Assembly (NCBI GenBank): GCA_913777665.1
Contig: CAJYTF010000038.1
Location: 1 to 36,582 of the forward strand
Direction of reading: 5' to 3'
DNA length: 36,582 bases
Source of the DNA: an uncultured Myroides sp.
GTDB lineage: Bacteria > Bacteroidota > Bacteroidia > Flavobacteriales > Flavobacteriaceae
The notes below the pieces were generated by a model, which was given only the letters and a program-made list of their open reading frames with translations, was not told the DNA's origin and did not search any database. Every line of letters begins with the position of its first letter. Positions within the stretch are counted from its first letter, which is position 1. Positions 22,918-31,330 of the stretch are shown here, piece after piece. The position numbers and the translations under genes were made by a program.

Positions 22918-24321
22918 ATGTCGTCACATTACGAAGCACCCATTAGAAAACCTTTAGTTATTGGTGATAAAACCTATCACGATATAACGGTAGATGTTGC
23001 TAGACCTGTAGAAACACGTGCGAATAAACAATGGTGGACTGTTTTCACAATTGCTTTAATTGCATTCCTTTGGGGAGCTGGTTGTATGGTTTATACAATT
23101 GGTACAGGTATTGGTACATGGGGATTAAATAAAACTGTAGGATGGGCTTGGGATATTACCAACTTTGTTTGGTGGGTAGGTATCGGTCACGCGGGTACAC
23201 TTATCTCGGCTGTATTATTATTATTCCGTCAGAAATGGAGAATGGCTATTAACCGTTCTGCAGAAGCAATGACCATTTTCTCTGTAGTTCAGGCAGGTTT
23301 GTTCCCAATTATTCACATGGGTCGTCCATGGTTGGCTTACTGGGTATTACCAATGCCAAACCAGTTCGGGTCGTTATGGGTTAACTTTAACTCACCGTTA
23401 TTATGGGACGTATTCGCGATCTCTACCTATTTATCTGTATCATTGGTTTTCTGGTGGACAGGTTTATTACCAGATTTCGCTATGTTACGTGATAGAGCTG
23501 TAACACCATTTTCAAAAAGAATTTATTCAACTTTATCATTCGGATGGTCTGGTCGTGCAAAAGACTGGCAACGTTTTGAAGAAGTTTCATTAGTATTAGC
23601 AGGTTTAGCAACACCATTGGTACTTTCGGTACACACCATTGTATCTTTTGACTTTGCTACATCGGTAATTCCAGGTTGGCATACAACCATTTTACCACCT
23701 TACTTCGTTGCGGGTGCGATCTTCTCTGGGTTTGCCATGGTAAACACGCTTTTGATTATTATGCGTAAAGTTGTAAGTTTAGAAGATTACATTACTATTC
23801 AGCACATCGAACTAATGAACATCATTGTAATGATTACAGGTTCGGTTGTTGGTATCGCATATATCACAGAGTTATGGGTAGCTTGGTATTCGGGAGTAGA
23901 GTATGAACAATACGCTTTCTTAAACCGTGCAACAGGTCCTTACTGGTGGTCATACTGGTTAATGATGACTTGTAACGTAATTTCTCCGCAGGTAATGTGG
24001 TTCAAAAAAATACGTACATCAATTATGGGATCGTTCATTATATCAATTATCGTAAACATTGGTATGTGGTTTGAGCGTTTCGTGATCATCGTAACATCAT
24101 TACACCGTGATTATTTACCATCATCTTGGACTATGTTCCAACCAACATTTGTAGATGCAGGTATTTATATCGGAACAATAGGGTTCTTCTTTGTATTATT
24201 CTTATTATACTCTAGAACATTCCCGGTAATTGCACAAGCAGAGGTTAAAACAATTTTAAAATCTTCTGGTGAAAATTACAAAAAAGAGAGAGAGAACGGA
24301 CACCATTCACATAATCATTAA
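22918..24321 (+). CDS. actC: Alternative complex III subunit ActC (NrfD/PsrC-like membrane subunit)
   Basis: A 467-residue polytopic protein of the NrfD/PsrC family with about ten transmembrane helices. It is the quinol-binding membrane subunit of alternative complex III, paired with the paralogue ActF. The N-terminal segment includes YEAPIRKPLVIGDKTYHDI; helices begin near WWTVFTIALIAFLWGAGCMV. Conserved NrfD features include IGHAGTLISAVLLLFRQKWR and FPIIHMGRPW. The C-terminus ends in a His-rich tail (GHHSHNH). It lies 35 bp after actB and 6 bp before actD. Confidence 0.95.
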   Translation: MSSHYEAPIRKPLVIGDKTYHDITVDVARPVETRANKQWWTVFTIALIAFLWGAGCMVYTIGTGIGTWGLNKTVGWAWDITNFVWWVGIGHAGTLISAVLLLFRQKWRMAINRSAEAMTIFSVVQAGLFPIIHMGRPWLAYWVLPMPNQFGSLWVNFNSPLLWDVFAISTYLSVSLVFWWTGLLPDFAMLRDRAVTPFSKRIYSTLSFGWSGRAKDWQRFEEVSLVLAGLATPLVLSVHTIVSFDFATSVIPGWHTTILPPYFVAGAIFSGFAMVNTLLIIMRKVVSLEDYITIQHIELMNIIVMITGSVVGIAYITELWVAWYSGVEYEQYAFLNRATGPYWWSYWLMMTCNVISPQVMWFKKIRTSIMGSFIISIIVNIGMWFERFVIIVTSLHRDYLPSSWTMFQPTFVDAGIYIGTIGFFFVLFLLYSRTFPVIAQAEVKTILKSSGENYKKERENGHHSHNH

Positions 24322-24327
24322 TAAATT

Positions 24328-24852
24328 ATGAGTACAAAAGTTTTACACGTATTATACAATGATGATGATGTTTTAATGGATGCAGTTAAAACAACCAGAG
24401 CTGCACATCATCATATCGAAGAGGTTTATACACCTTTTCCTGTACACGGTTTAGATAAAGCAATGGGATTAAAACCAACGCGATTAGCAATTTGTGCATT
24501 TATCTATGGTTTATGTGGTTTATCTTTCGCAACTTACATGATGAATTACATTATGATACAAGATTGGCCGCAAGATATTGGTGGTAAACCAAGTTTCAGC
24601 TATATTCAAAACATGCCTTCATTTGTGCCAATTATGTTTGAATTAACCGTTTTCTTTGCAGCCCATTTAATGGTTATTACATTCTTTTTAAGAAGTAGAT
24701 TATGGCCGTTTAAAAAAGCAGAAAACCCAGATGTAAGAACAACCGATGATCATTTTTTAATGGAAGTTGCTTTACACGGTAGCGAAGAAGAAGCTTTAGA
24801 GTTCTTTAGAAACACCGGTGCAGTAGAAGTTAAAGTAATCGATAAACATTAG
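24328..24852 (+). CDS. actD: Alternative complex III subunit ActD (DUF3341)
   Basis: A 174-residue protein of the DUF3341 family, the ActD membrane subunit of alternative complex III. A cytoplasmic N-terminal domain (about 1-50, with VLYNDDDVLMDAVKTTRAAH and YTPFPVHGLDKAMGL, a typical signature) precedes two transmembrane helices (about 52-76 and 97-121) and a soluble C-terminal tail (RTTDDHFLMEVALHGSEEEA). It has no cofactor site. It helps hold the ActC/ActF membrane core together. It is tightly packed between actC and actE. Confidence 0.94.
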   Translation: MSTKVLHVLYNDDDVLMDAVKTTRAAHHHIEEVYTPFPVHGLDKAMGLKPTRLAICAFIYGLCGLSFATYMMNYIMIQDWPQDIGGKPSFSYIQNMPSFVPIMFELTVFFAAHLMVITFFLRSRLWPFKKAENPDVRTTDDHFLMEVALHGSEEEALEFFRNTGAVEVKVIDKH

Positions 24853-24860
24853 TAGTAAAA

Positions 24861-25409
24861 ATGAAGAGTTTATATAAAATAGTTGCCTTGGCAGCAGTTT
24901 CAACTTTAGCTACCTCTTGTTTTAATAAGGAAAAACCTAATTACCAGTTATTTCCTAATATGTACGAGTCTGTAGCTTACGAAACCTATTCTGAATCAAG
25001 CGCATTTAAAAACGGAAAAGAAGGTCAGGTGCCTGCACAAGGATCAGTACCTCGCGGATTTACACCTGAAGAGTATCCAAATACTCCGGAAGGTTTAGCT
25101 GCGGCAAGACTAAATTCTAAATCTCCTTTAGATTCTATTACCGAAGGTGATATGACAAAGGCGAAGCAGTTGTACACCATTTACTGTGCAATTTGCCACG
25201 GTGATGCCGGAGACGGAAAAGGTAATTTAGTTAAAAGAGAAAAATTCCTGGGAGTACCAAGTTATGCTGAACGTGAGTTAACAGAAGGTGGAATTTACCA
25301 CGTTGTAACGTACGGATTAAACTCAATGGGATCACATAAAAACCAGTTAACACAAACCGAAAGATGGATGGTAGCTGCTTATGTGTTAAAATTGAAATCG
25401 GAATTATAA
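24861..25409 (+). CDS. actE: Alternative complex III subunit ActE (monoheme cytochrome c lipoprotein)
   Basis: A 182-residue lipoprotein. The signal peptide MKSLYKIVALAAVSTLATSC ends in a lipobox with Cys20 as the acylation site. The single haem c site is CAICH (109-113) in YTIYCAICHGDAGDGKGN, and YGLNSMGSHKN near the C-terminus probably supplies the axial Met. It is the ActE subunit on the periplasmic face of alternative complex III, where it accepts electrons from ActA or ActB. The MYESVAYETY segment after the lipobox is typical of the family in Bacteroidota. Confidence 0.94.
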   Translation: MKSLYKIVALAAVSTLATSCFNKEKPNYQLFPNMYESVAYETYSESSAFKNGKEGQVPAQGSVPRGFTPEEYPNTPEGLAAARLNSKSPLDSITEGDMTKAKQLYTIYCAICHGDAGDGKGNLVKREKFLGVPSYAERELTEGGIYHVVTYGLNSMGSHKNQLTQTERWMVAAYVLKLKSEL

Positions 25410-25436
25410 TTGTAAAACTTATTTGAAAGTTTAGAT

Positions 25437-26948
25437 ATGTACACATTTTCAGGCAAATTAAAATCCTTTTCTGTTATTTTAATGGTTTTAGGTATCATCG
25501 GGATCGCTTACGGCTTTCTTACGGCACCTAAAACAGTTGAAGAGGTTGAAGCAATTTTAAGCGAGCAACATCATGGTGGTCATAGCGCTCACGATGCACA
25601 TGAAGCACCTGCACATGGTGAAGCTACCGCTCATGCAGCAAATACGGTAAGCCATGATGCACATGCAGCAAATCATGATGCGCATACAGCAACTGCAACA
25701 GCTGTTACTAACGATAGTACTGCGCACGCTGCAGATTCAACAGATGCACACACTGCACATGTAACAGAAGCTGCTCCGGCACACGCTGAAGCTACTACTC
25801 ACGCTGCAAAGGCAGATACGCATGATGCGCACGCAGAACATACAAAACATTTAGAGCACGTATTACACCAGTTACAAAACAAACCTTGGGCTGCTGTTTA
25901 CGTTGGGTGTATCTTCTTTATGCTTATTTCTTTAGGTATCTTTACCTTTAATCAAATACAGTATGCTGCATCTGCAGGTTGGTCACCAGTATTATTCCGC
26001 GTTATGGAAGGCTTATCGGCTTACTTATTACCGGGTTCTATATTGTTTTTCTTAATGTTGGTAGCAAGTTCGGCTCATTTAAACCATTTATTTATCTGGA
26101 TGGATGCTGATATTGTTGCAAACGATACCATTATTCAAGGTAAAACAGGTTTCTTAAACATACCGTTCTTTTTAATCCGTGCAGTTATTTTCTTAGCTGG
26201 TTGGAATATCTTTAGAATGTTATCTCGCAGAAACTCATTAGCTTTAGATGAAACAGGCGATTTAAATTACTACAAAAAGAACTTTAAATTGGCAGCAGGT
26301 TACTTGGTGTTCTTTATCATCACAGAATCTATCATGTCATGGGATTGGATCATGTCTATCGATACGCACTGGTATTCAACATTGTTCGGTTGGTATGTAT
26401 TTGCATCGTTCTTTGTAACAGCAGTAACTATAATTGCATTAGTAACATTATATCTTAAAAACAAAGGATTGTTAGAATTCGTAAACACATCACACATCCA
26501 CGATTTAGCTAAATTCATGTTTGGTTTATCTATCTTCTGGACGTACTTATGGTTCTCTCAATTCATGTTAATGTGGTATGCAAACATTCCTGAAGAGGTA
26601 ACGTACTTCATTTTAAGAATAGAAGAATACAACTTACCTTTCTTTGGTATGCTGGCGTTAAACTTTTTATTACCTATATTATTATTAATCAATACAGACT
26701 TTAAACGATTATCTTGGATCATTGTTATGGCGGGTACATGTATTATTGCAGGTCACTATTTAGACTTCTTTAATATGATTATGCCTGGAACTGTTGGTGC
26801 ATCTTGGTTTATTGGTGCTGCCGAAATAGGATCTGTATTGTTCTTTGGCGGATTGTTTATCTTTGTCGGTTTCTCGGCAATTGCTAAAGCTCCGTTATTG
26901 GTTAAGAATAATCCAATGGTAGAAGAAAGTAAACATTTTCATTATTAA
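25437..26948 (+). CDS. actF: Alternative complex III subunit ActF (second NrfD-like subunit) with a His-rich insert
   Basis: A 503-residue polytopic protein, paralogous to ActC. The first helix (about 10-30) is followed by a 100-residue low-complexity segment (about 45-144) with 22 histidines, mixed with Ala, Asp and Thr in H-A-A and D-A-H patterns. About ten further helices start near WAAVYVGCIFFMLISLGIFT. WDWIMSIDTHWYSTLFGWYV and LWFSQFMLMWYANIPEE are typical of the family. The insert lies between TM1 and the main bundle. Its codon use looks like that of the rest of the gene, and it contains no premature stop, so it is a real, expressed segment. Confidence 0.93.
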   Translation: MYTFSGKLKSFSVILMVLGIIGIAYGFLTAPKTVEEVEAILSEQHHGGHSAHDAHEAPAHGEATAHAANTVSHDAHAANHDAHTATATAVTNDSTAHAADSTDAHTAHVTEAAPAHAEATTHAAKADTHDAHAEHTKHLEHVLHQLQNKPWAAVYVGCIFFMLISLGIFTFNQIQYAASAGWSPVLFRVMEGLSAYLLPGSILFFLMLVASSAHLNHLFIWMDADIVANDTIIQGKTGFLNIPFFLIRAVIFLAGWNIFRMLSRRNSLALDETGDLNYYKKNFKLAAGYLVFFIITESIMSWDWIMSIDTHWYSTLFGWYVFASFFVTAVTIIALVTLYLKNKGLLEFVNTSHIHDLAKFMFGLSIFWTYLWFSQFMLMWYANIPEEVTYFILRIEEYNLPFFGMLALNFLLPILLLINTDFKRLSWIIVMAGTCIIAGHYLDFFNMIMPGTVGASWFIGAAEIGSVLFFGGLFIFVGFSAIAKAPLLVKNNPMVEESKHFHY

Positions 26949-26967
26949 TATTTAAAGTAATAAACAA

Positions 26968-28155
26968 ATGACGAGTTTATTAATATTAGTTATTGTAGCT
27001 TTATTAGGAATTGCAATTTGGCAATTAACTAAGATTTTCGACTTAACTCAGAGCAAACAACACGTTGGCGAAGAGTACAAGACGCAGGTTGCTACACATA
27101 AAGACAATAATATCAACGGATATTTAATGTTCGGATTCCTGGCATTCATTTACATTTTCACAATTTATAGCTGTGTTAAATGGGGATACATGCCGTTGTT
27201 AAGCAATGCAGCTTCTGAACATGGTAAAGATGTTGACCAGTTAATGTGGATTACTTTAGTAGTTATCTTCTTTGTTCAATTCTTAACGCAGTTCTTATTA
27301 CATTACTTTGCATTCAAATACCGTGGTAATACAGACAGAAAGGCGACGTTCTTTGCAGATAATGATAAGTTAGAGTTCATCTGGACAATTATTCCGGTAA
27401 TTGTTTTAGCAGGATTGATCTTATACGGATTATACGCTTGGAACAACATTATGCATTACGATGAAGAGGAAGAAGTGATTTACGTAGAAGTTTACGCAAA
27501 ACAGTTCAACTGGGATTTTCGTTATGCAGGTGACGACAACGTATTAGGTAAAGCAAACGTTCGTTTTATCGAGGGAATCAACGTTGTGGGTGCCGATATG
27601 GCAGATCCAAATGCACAAGACGATGTTGTAACAAAAGAATTACACTTACCGGTTGGTAAAAAAGTAGTATTAAAAATGCGTTCGCAAGACGTTTTACACT
27701 CTGCTTATTTCCCACACTTCCGTGCACAAATGAACACGGTTCCTGGTATGGTTACGCAGTTTGCAATGACACCAACGGTTACTACTACAGAAATGAGAGA
27801 CCGTGAAGAAATTGTAGATCGTGTAAACAAAATCAACGAAGCACGCAACAAACACAGCAAAAAGTTGGTTGAAAAAGGCGAGCCTGGTTTAGAACCATAT
27901 ACGTTTGACTATATTTTATTGTGTAACAAAATATGTGGTCGTTCACACTACAACATGCAAGCAAAAGTTGTAGTTGAAACAGAGAACGAGTTTAGAAAAT
28001 GGATCAGCCAACAACCTAAATTAGGAAAACAAGTAGCCGAAGAGAAAGCTGCCGCTGCTGCTCCGAAAGTTGAAGCACAGCCGGTTCAAACTCCGGTAGA
28101 AGAACCACAAATTGTAGTAGATACTACTGCAGTAGTTGCTCAAGTAATTAAATAA
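26968..28155 (+). CDS. coxB: Cytochrome c oxidase subunit II
   Basis: A 395-residue protein with four hydrophobic segments (about 2-22, 50-72, 90-115, 135-155), two more than the classical subunit II, then a periplasmic cupredoxin domain. The binuclear CuA site is intact: His244 in DVLHSAYFPHF, then Cys319, Cys323, His327 and Met330 in LLCNKICGRSHYNMQ. It accepts electrons from cytochrome c or directly from alternative complex III and passes them to subunit I. The C-terminal 45 residues are an Ala/Pro/Val-rich tail (EEKAAAAAPKVEAQPVQTPV) with no known domain. It is in the same operon as act genes, 19 bp after actF. Confidence 0.95.
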   Translation: MTSLLILVIVALLGIAIWQLTKIFDLTQSKQHVGEEYKTQVATHKDNNINGYLMFGFLAFIYIFTIYSCVKWGYMPLLSNAASEHGKDVDQLMWITLVVIFFVQFLTQFLLHYFAFKYRGNTDRKATFFADNDKLEFIWTIIPVIVLAGLILYGLYAWNNIMHYDEEEEVIYVEVYAKQFNWDFRYAGDDNVLGKANVRFIEGINVVGADMADPNAQDDVVTKELHLPVGKKVVLKMRSQDVLHSAYFPHFRAQMNTVPGMVTQFAMTPTVTTTEMRDREEIVDRVNKINEARNKHSKKLVEKGEPGLEPYTFDYILLCNKICGRSHYNMQAKVVVETENEFRKWISQQPKLGKQVAEEKAAAAAPKVEAQPVQTPVEEPQIVVDTTAVVAQVIK

Positions 28156-28182
28156 TTTGTTTACCAATATAAAATTATTAGT

Positions 28183-29988
28183 ATGTCAGCAGTAGTAGGA
28201 CACGAATTAACACACGATCATTCACACGATGATCACCACCATAAAGAAACTTTCGTAACAAAGTACATCTTTAGTCAGGATCATAAAATGATTGCCAAAC
28301 AATTCCTTGTAACAGGTATTATTATGGGAATCATTGGTATTGCAATGTCATTATTATTCCGTATTCAAATCGCTTGGCCAGAAGAATCATTCAAAGTATT
28401 CTCTTGGTTATTAGGAGACGATTTCGCTCCGGGAGGTGTAATGCGTAACGATATTTATTTAGCTTTAGTTACCATTCACGGAACCATCATGGTATTCTTT
28501 GTATTAACTGCAGGTTTATCAGGTACGTTCTCTAACTTATTAATTCCATTACAGATCGGAGCACGCGATATGGCTTCAGGATTCATGAATATGTTATCAT
28601 ACTGGATCTTCTTTATAGCTTGTATCGTAATGATTGCTTCATTGTTTGTAGAGTCTGGACCAGCTTCGGCAGGTTGGACAATCTATCCTCCGTTATCGGC
28701 AGTTCCTGAAGCAATTCCGGGTTCTGGTACAGGTATGACGTTGTGGTTGGTGTCTATGGCATTGTTCATTGCACAATCGTTAATGGGATCGTTAAACTAT
28801 GTGGTAACTGTGTTAAACATGCGTACAAAAGGTATGTCTATGACACGTTTACCTTTAACAATATGGGCTTTATGGGTAACAGCAATTATTGGTATTGTAT
28901 CGTTCCCAGTATTATTATCGGCTGCATTATTGTTAATTATGGATAGAAGCTTTGGTACATCGTTCTTCTTGTCTGATATTTATTTGGCAGGTGAAGTATT
29001 ACATTATCAAGGTGGATCTCCGGTATTATTTGAGCACTTGTTCTGGTTCTTGGGGCACCCTGAAGTATATATCGTAATTTTACCAGCAATGGGTATTACA
29101 TCAGAAGTAATTTCGGCTAACGCTCGTAAACCAATCTTTGGTTACCGTGCCATGATTACATCAATCTTAGCAATTGCATTTTTATCTACAATTGTTTGGG
29201 GGCACCACATGTTCGTATCTGGTATGAACCCGTTCTTAGGATCGGTATTTACCTTTACAACATTGTTAATTGCAATTCCATCGGCAGTAAAAGCATTCAA
29301 CTACATTACTACATTATGGAAAGGTAACTTACAAATGAACCCTTCTATGTTATTCTGTATTGGTTTCGTATCAACGTTCATTACAGGTGGTGTAACAGGT
29401 ATTATTTTAGGGGATTCAACGTTGGATATCAACGTACACGATACGTATTTCGTTATTGCACACTTCCACTTGGTAATGGGGATATCTGCATTGTATGGTA
29501 TGTTTGCCGGTATTTACCACTGGTTCCCTAAAATGTACGGACGCATGATGAATAAAAACTTAGGTTATATTCACTTCTGGGTAACGGTAGTTTGTGCTTA
29601 CGGAGTTTTCTTCCCAATGCACTTTATCGGTATGGCTGGTTTACCACGTCGTTACTATACTAACTCAGCATTCCCGATGTTTGACGATATGGTAGATGTG
29701 AATATCTTAATTACCATGTTTGCATTAGTAGGTGCAGCATTCCAATTGGTATTCTTGTTTAACTTTTTCTATAGTATTTTCTATGGTAAAAAAGCCCCAA
29801 GAAATCCATGGAAAGCTACAACTTTAGAGTGGACTACACCAGTTGAACACATGCACGGAAACTGGCCGGGTGCAATTCCAGAAGTATACCGTTGGCCTTA
29901 TGATTATTCTAAGCCTGGTTACGAAGAAGATTTTGTTCCGCAGACTGTGCCGTTAAGAGATGGCGAAAAAGATGGTGGACATCATTAA
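28183..29988 (+). CDS. coxA: Cytochrome c oxidase subunit I (A1-type haem-copper oxidase)
   Basis: A 601-residue subunit with 12 core helices. The CuB site is complete: His292 in LGHPEVYIVILPAMG, with the cross-linking Tyr296, and the HH pair His341/His342 in WGHHMFVSGMNP. The GHPEVY form, with its Glu, is the D-channel signature of A1-type oxidases. TIHGTIMVFFV and HDTYFVIAHFHLVMG hold haem ligands. It reduces O2 to water and pumps protons. N- and C-terminal tails are His-rich (GHELTHDHSHDDHHHKE; GEKDGGHH). It is the last gene of the operon, and no subunit III or IV gene follows. Confidence 0.96.
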   Translation: MSAVVGHELTHDHSHDDHHHKETFVTKYIFSQDHKMIAKQFLVTGIIMGIIGIAMSLLFRIQIAWPEESFKVFSWLLGDDFAPGGVMRNDIYLALVTIHGTIMVFFVLTAGLSGTFSNLLIPLQIGARDMASGFMNMLSYWIFFIACIVMIASLFVESGPASAGWTIYPPLSAVPEAIPGSGTGMTLWLVSMALFIAQSLMGSLNYVVTVLNMRTKGMSMTRLPLTIWALWVTAIIGIVSFPVLLSAALLLIMDRSFGTSFFLSDIYLAGEVLHYQGGSPVLFEHLFWFLGHPEVYIVILPAMGITSEVISANARKPIFGYRAMITSILAIAFLSTIVWGHHMFVSGMNPFLGSVFTFTTLLIAIPSAVKAFNYITTLWKGNLQMNPSMLFCIGFVSTFITGGVTGIILGDSTLDINVHDTYFVIAHFHLVMGISALYGMFAGIYHWFPKMYGRMMNKNLGYIHFWVTVVCAYGVFFPMHFIGMAGLPRRYYTNSAFPMFDDMVDVNILITMFALVGAAFQLVFLFNFFYSIFYGKKAPRNPWKATTLEWTTPVEHMHGNWPGAIPEVYRWPYDYSKPGYEEDFVPQTVPLRDGEKDGGHH

Positions 29989-29998
29989 TATATAAAAG

Positions 29999-30020
29999 AC
30001 TCCCGCAATTTGTGGGAGTT
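29999..30020 (+). terminator. Intrinsic terminator closing the act-cox operon
   Basis: ACTCCC (29999-30004) pairs with GGGAGT (30014-30019), with further G-U, C-G and A-T pairs inward and a minimal loop. A TTTTTTTGTTTTTG tail follows. Confidence 0.85.
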
Positions 30021-30049
30021 TTTTTGTTTTTGAATAATTCTATTTTAAT

Positions 30050-31189
30050 ATGAAACAAATTGCAATTATAGGTGCAGGAATTGGCGGACTTACTTCCGCT
30101 TTGGCTTTTAAACAAAAAGGATTTAATGTTACTGTTTACGAAAGTGCTGCCGAAATTAAACCTGTCGGAGCAGGAATTGGTATCGCAAACAATGCCATGC
30201 AGATTTTTAAAAAGTTAGGTATTCACAAAAAGATAGAAAATGCGGGTGTAAAGGTTTCTTCTATGAACATTACTGATCATCAATTGCGATTACTTTCTGT
30301 TATTGATTTGTATGAATTTGAAGTAAAGTATGGAGTTGGTAATATTTCGATACATCGTGCGGTTTTGCAGAATATTCTGGCAGAAGAAATCGGGTTTGAA
30401 AATATCAAATTATCAAAACGACTTGTAAAGATTGAACAAGACGAAAACGTAAAATTGTTTTTTGAAGATGGATCAGTAGAAGCTGCCGATGTTGTTATTG
30501 CTGCCGATGGAATTAATTCTGTTGTGCGAAATCAGTTGTTTGATCCATCACATATACGAGATACAAGACAGATATGCTGGCGAGGTGTTTCAAAACTATC
30601 GTTGTCCAAAGATTACAACAATAAAGCAATAGAAGCTTGGGGAAAAGGAAAGCGCTTTGGTTTCGTTCAAATTAATAATCAAGACACGTATTGGTATGCC
30701 GTTGTAAACGAATCGTTAGTCAATCAACATGAAAATAATTTACAAGATCTATTTAAAGACTTCCATACCGATGTTTTAAGCTTTATTGAAAATACGAGTG
30801 ATGACACCGTTATTAAAAACCGAATCATAGATTTAAAGCCTATCCATAAATGGTATAACAAAAACGTTTGTTTATTGGGCGATGCAGCACATGCTACAAC
30901 TCCAAATTTAGGTCAGGGAGCTTGTCAGGCAATTGAAGACGCGTATCTGTTGGCTGAACTTTATCAGGAAGATAAACCAATCGAAACTGTCTTTGAAGAG
31001 TATCAAAAGCTAAGAATTAAAAAGGCACATGCCATTGTAAATTCAAGTTGGAGAATTGGAAAAATGGCTCATCTTGAAAGTGGTTTTCTCATTTATTTTA
31101 GAAATCTAATAATGCGATGTATTCCAATATCAGCAAACAATATGCAGTTGAAAAGTATTTATAATTTGGATTATTTAAGCGATAAGTAG
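30050..31189 (+). CDS. FAD-dependent monooxygenase (PHBH/TetX-like)
   Basis: A 379-residue group A flavoprotein hydroxylase. The N-terminal Rossmann motif is IIGAGIGGLTSALAFKQKG (FAD ADP-binding, GxGxxG at 8-13), followed by the VYE strand end. VIAADGINSVVRNQ is the DG motif, and LLGDAAHATTPNLGQGACQA (Asp278) is the GD motif that binds the FAD ribityl and NAD(P)H. The family hydroxylates aromatic or polycyclic substrates; some members inactivate tetracycline, but the substrate here cannot be told. There is no signal peptide. The gene follows the operon terminator directly and converges on the DUF4394 gene. A second, degenerate copy of its 3' end lies at 33028-33135. Confidence 0.9.
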   Translation: MKQIAIIGAGIGGLTSALAFKQKGFNVTVYESAAEIKPVGAGIGIANNAMQIFKKLGIHKKIENAGVKVSSMNITDHQLRLLSVIDLYEFEVKYGVGNISIHRAVLQNILAEEIGFENIKLSKRLVKIEQDENVKLFFEDGSVEAADVVIAADGINSVVRNQLFDPSHIRDTRQICWRGVSKLSLSKDYNNKAIEAWGKGKRFGFVQINNQDTYWYAVVNESLVNQHENNLQDLFKDFHTDVLSFIENTSDDTVIKNRIIDLKPIHKWYNKNVCLLGDAAHATTPNLGQGACQAIEDAYLLAELYQEDKPIETVFEEYQKLRIKKAHAIVNSSWRIGKMAHLESGFLIYFRNLIMRCIPISANNMQLKSIYNLDYLSDK

Positions 31190-31269
31190 TTATAACAATT
31201 TAGTGCATATTTTTGCAATTTTCTTAGGCTCTTATAACTGTAAATGATTCTTATTTGATAAAATAAAAA

Positions 31270-31292
31270 AAGAAGCCACTTAATGGCTTCTT
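31270..31292. terminator. Bidirectional hairpin between the monooxygenase and DUF4394 genes
   Basis: A 9-bp perfect stem, AAGAAGCCA (31270-31278) with TGGCTTCTT (31284-31292), has a CTTAA loop. The left side is A-rich, so the hairpin has a U-tract for the minus-strand gene and a partial one for the plus-strand gene. Confidence 0.78.
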
Positions 31293-31330
31293 ACTTACTT
31301 AAATTACACTTATTATTGTCTGTTGTTTAT

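Noticed and set aside
25569..25868. Possible tandem repeat or CRISPR-like array
   Set aside because: The periodicity comes from repeated GCACATGAT-type codons for Ala-His-Asp in the ActF His-rich loop; there are no regular spacers or constant repeats.
30050..31189. Calling the monooxygenase a tetracycline-inactivating TetX
   Set aside because: Only the general FAD-binding and GD motifs are visible; many unrelated group A hydroxylases share them, and the context gives no hint of resistance.
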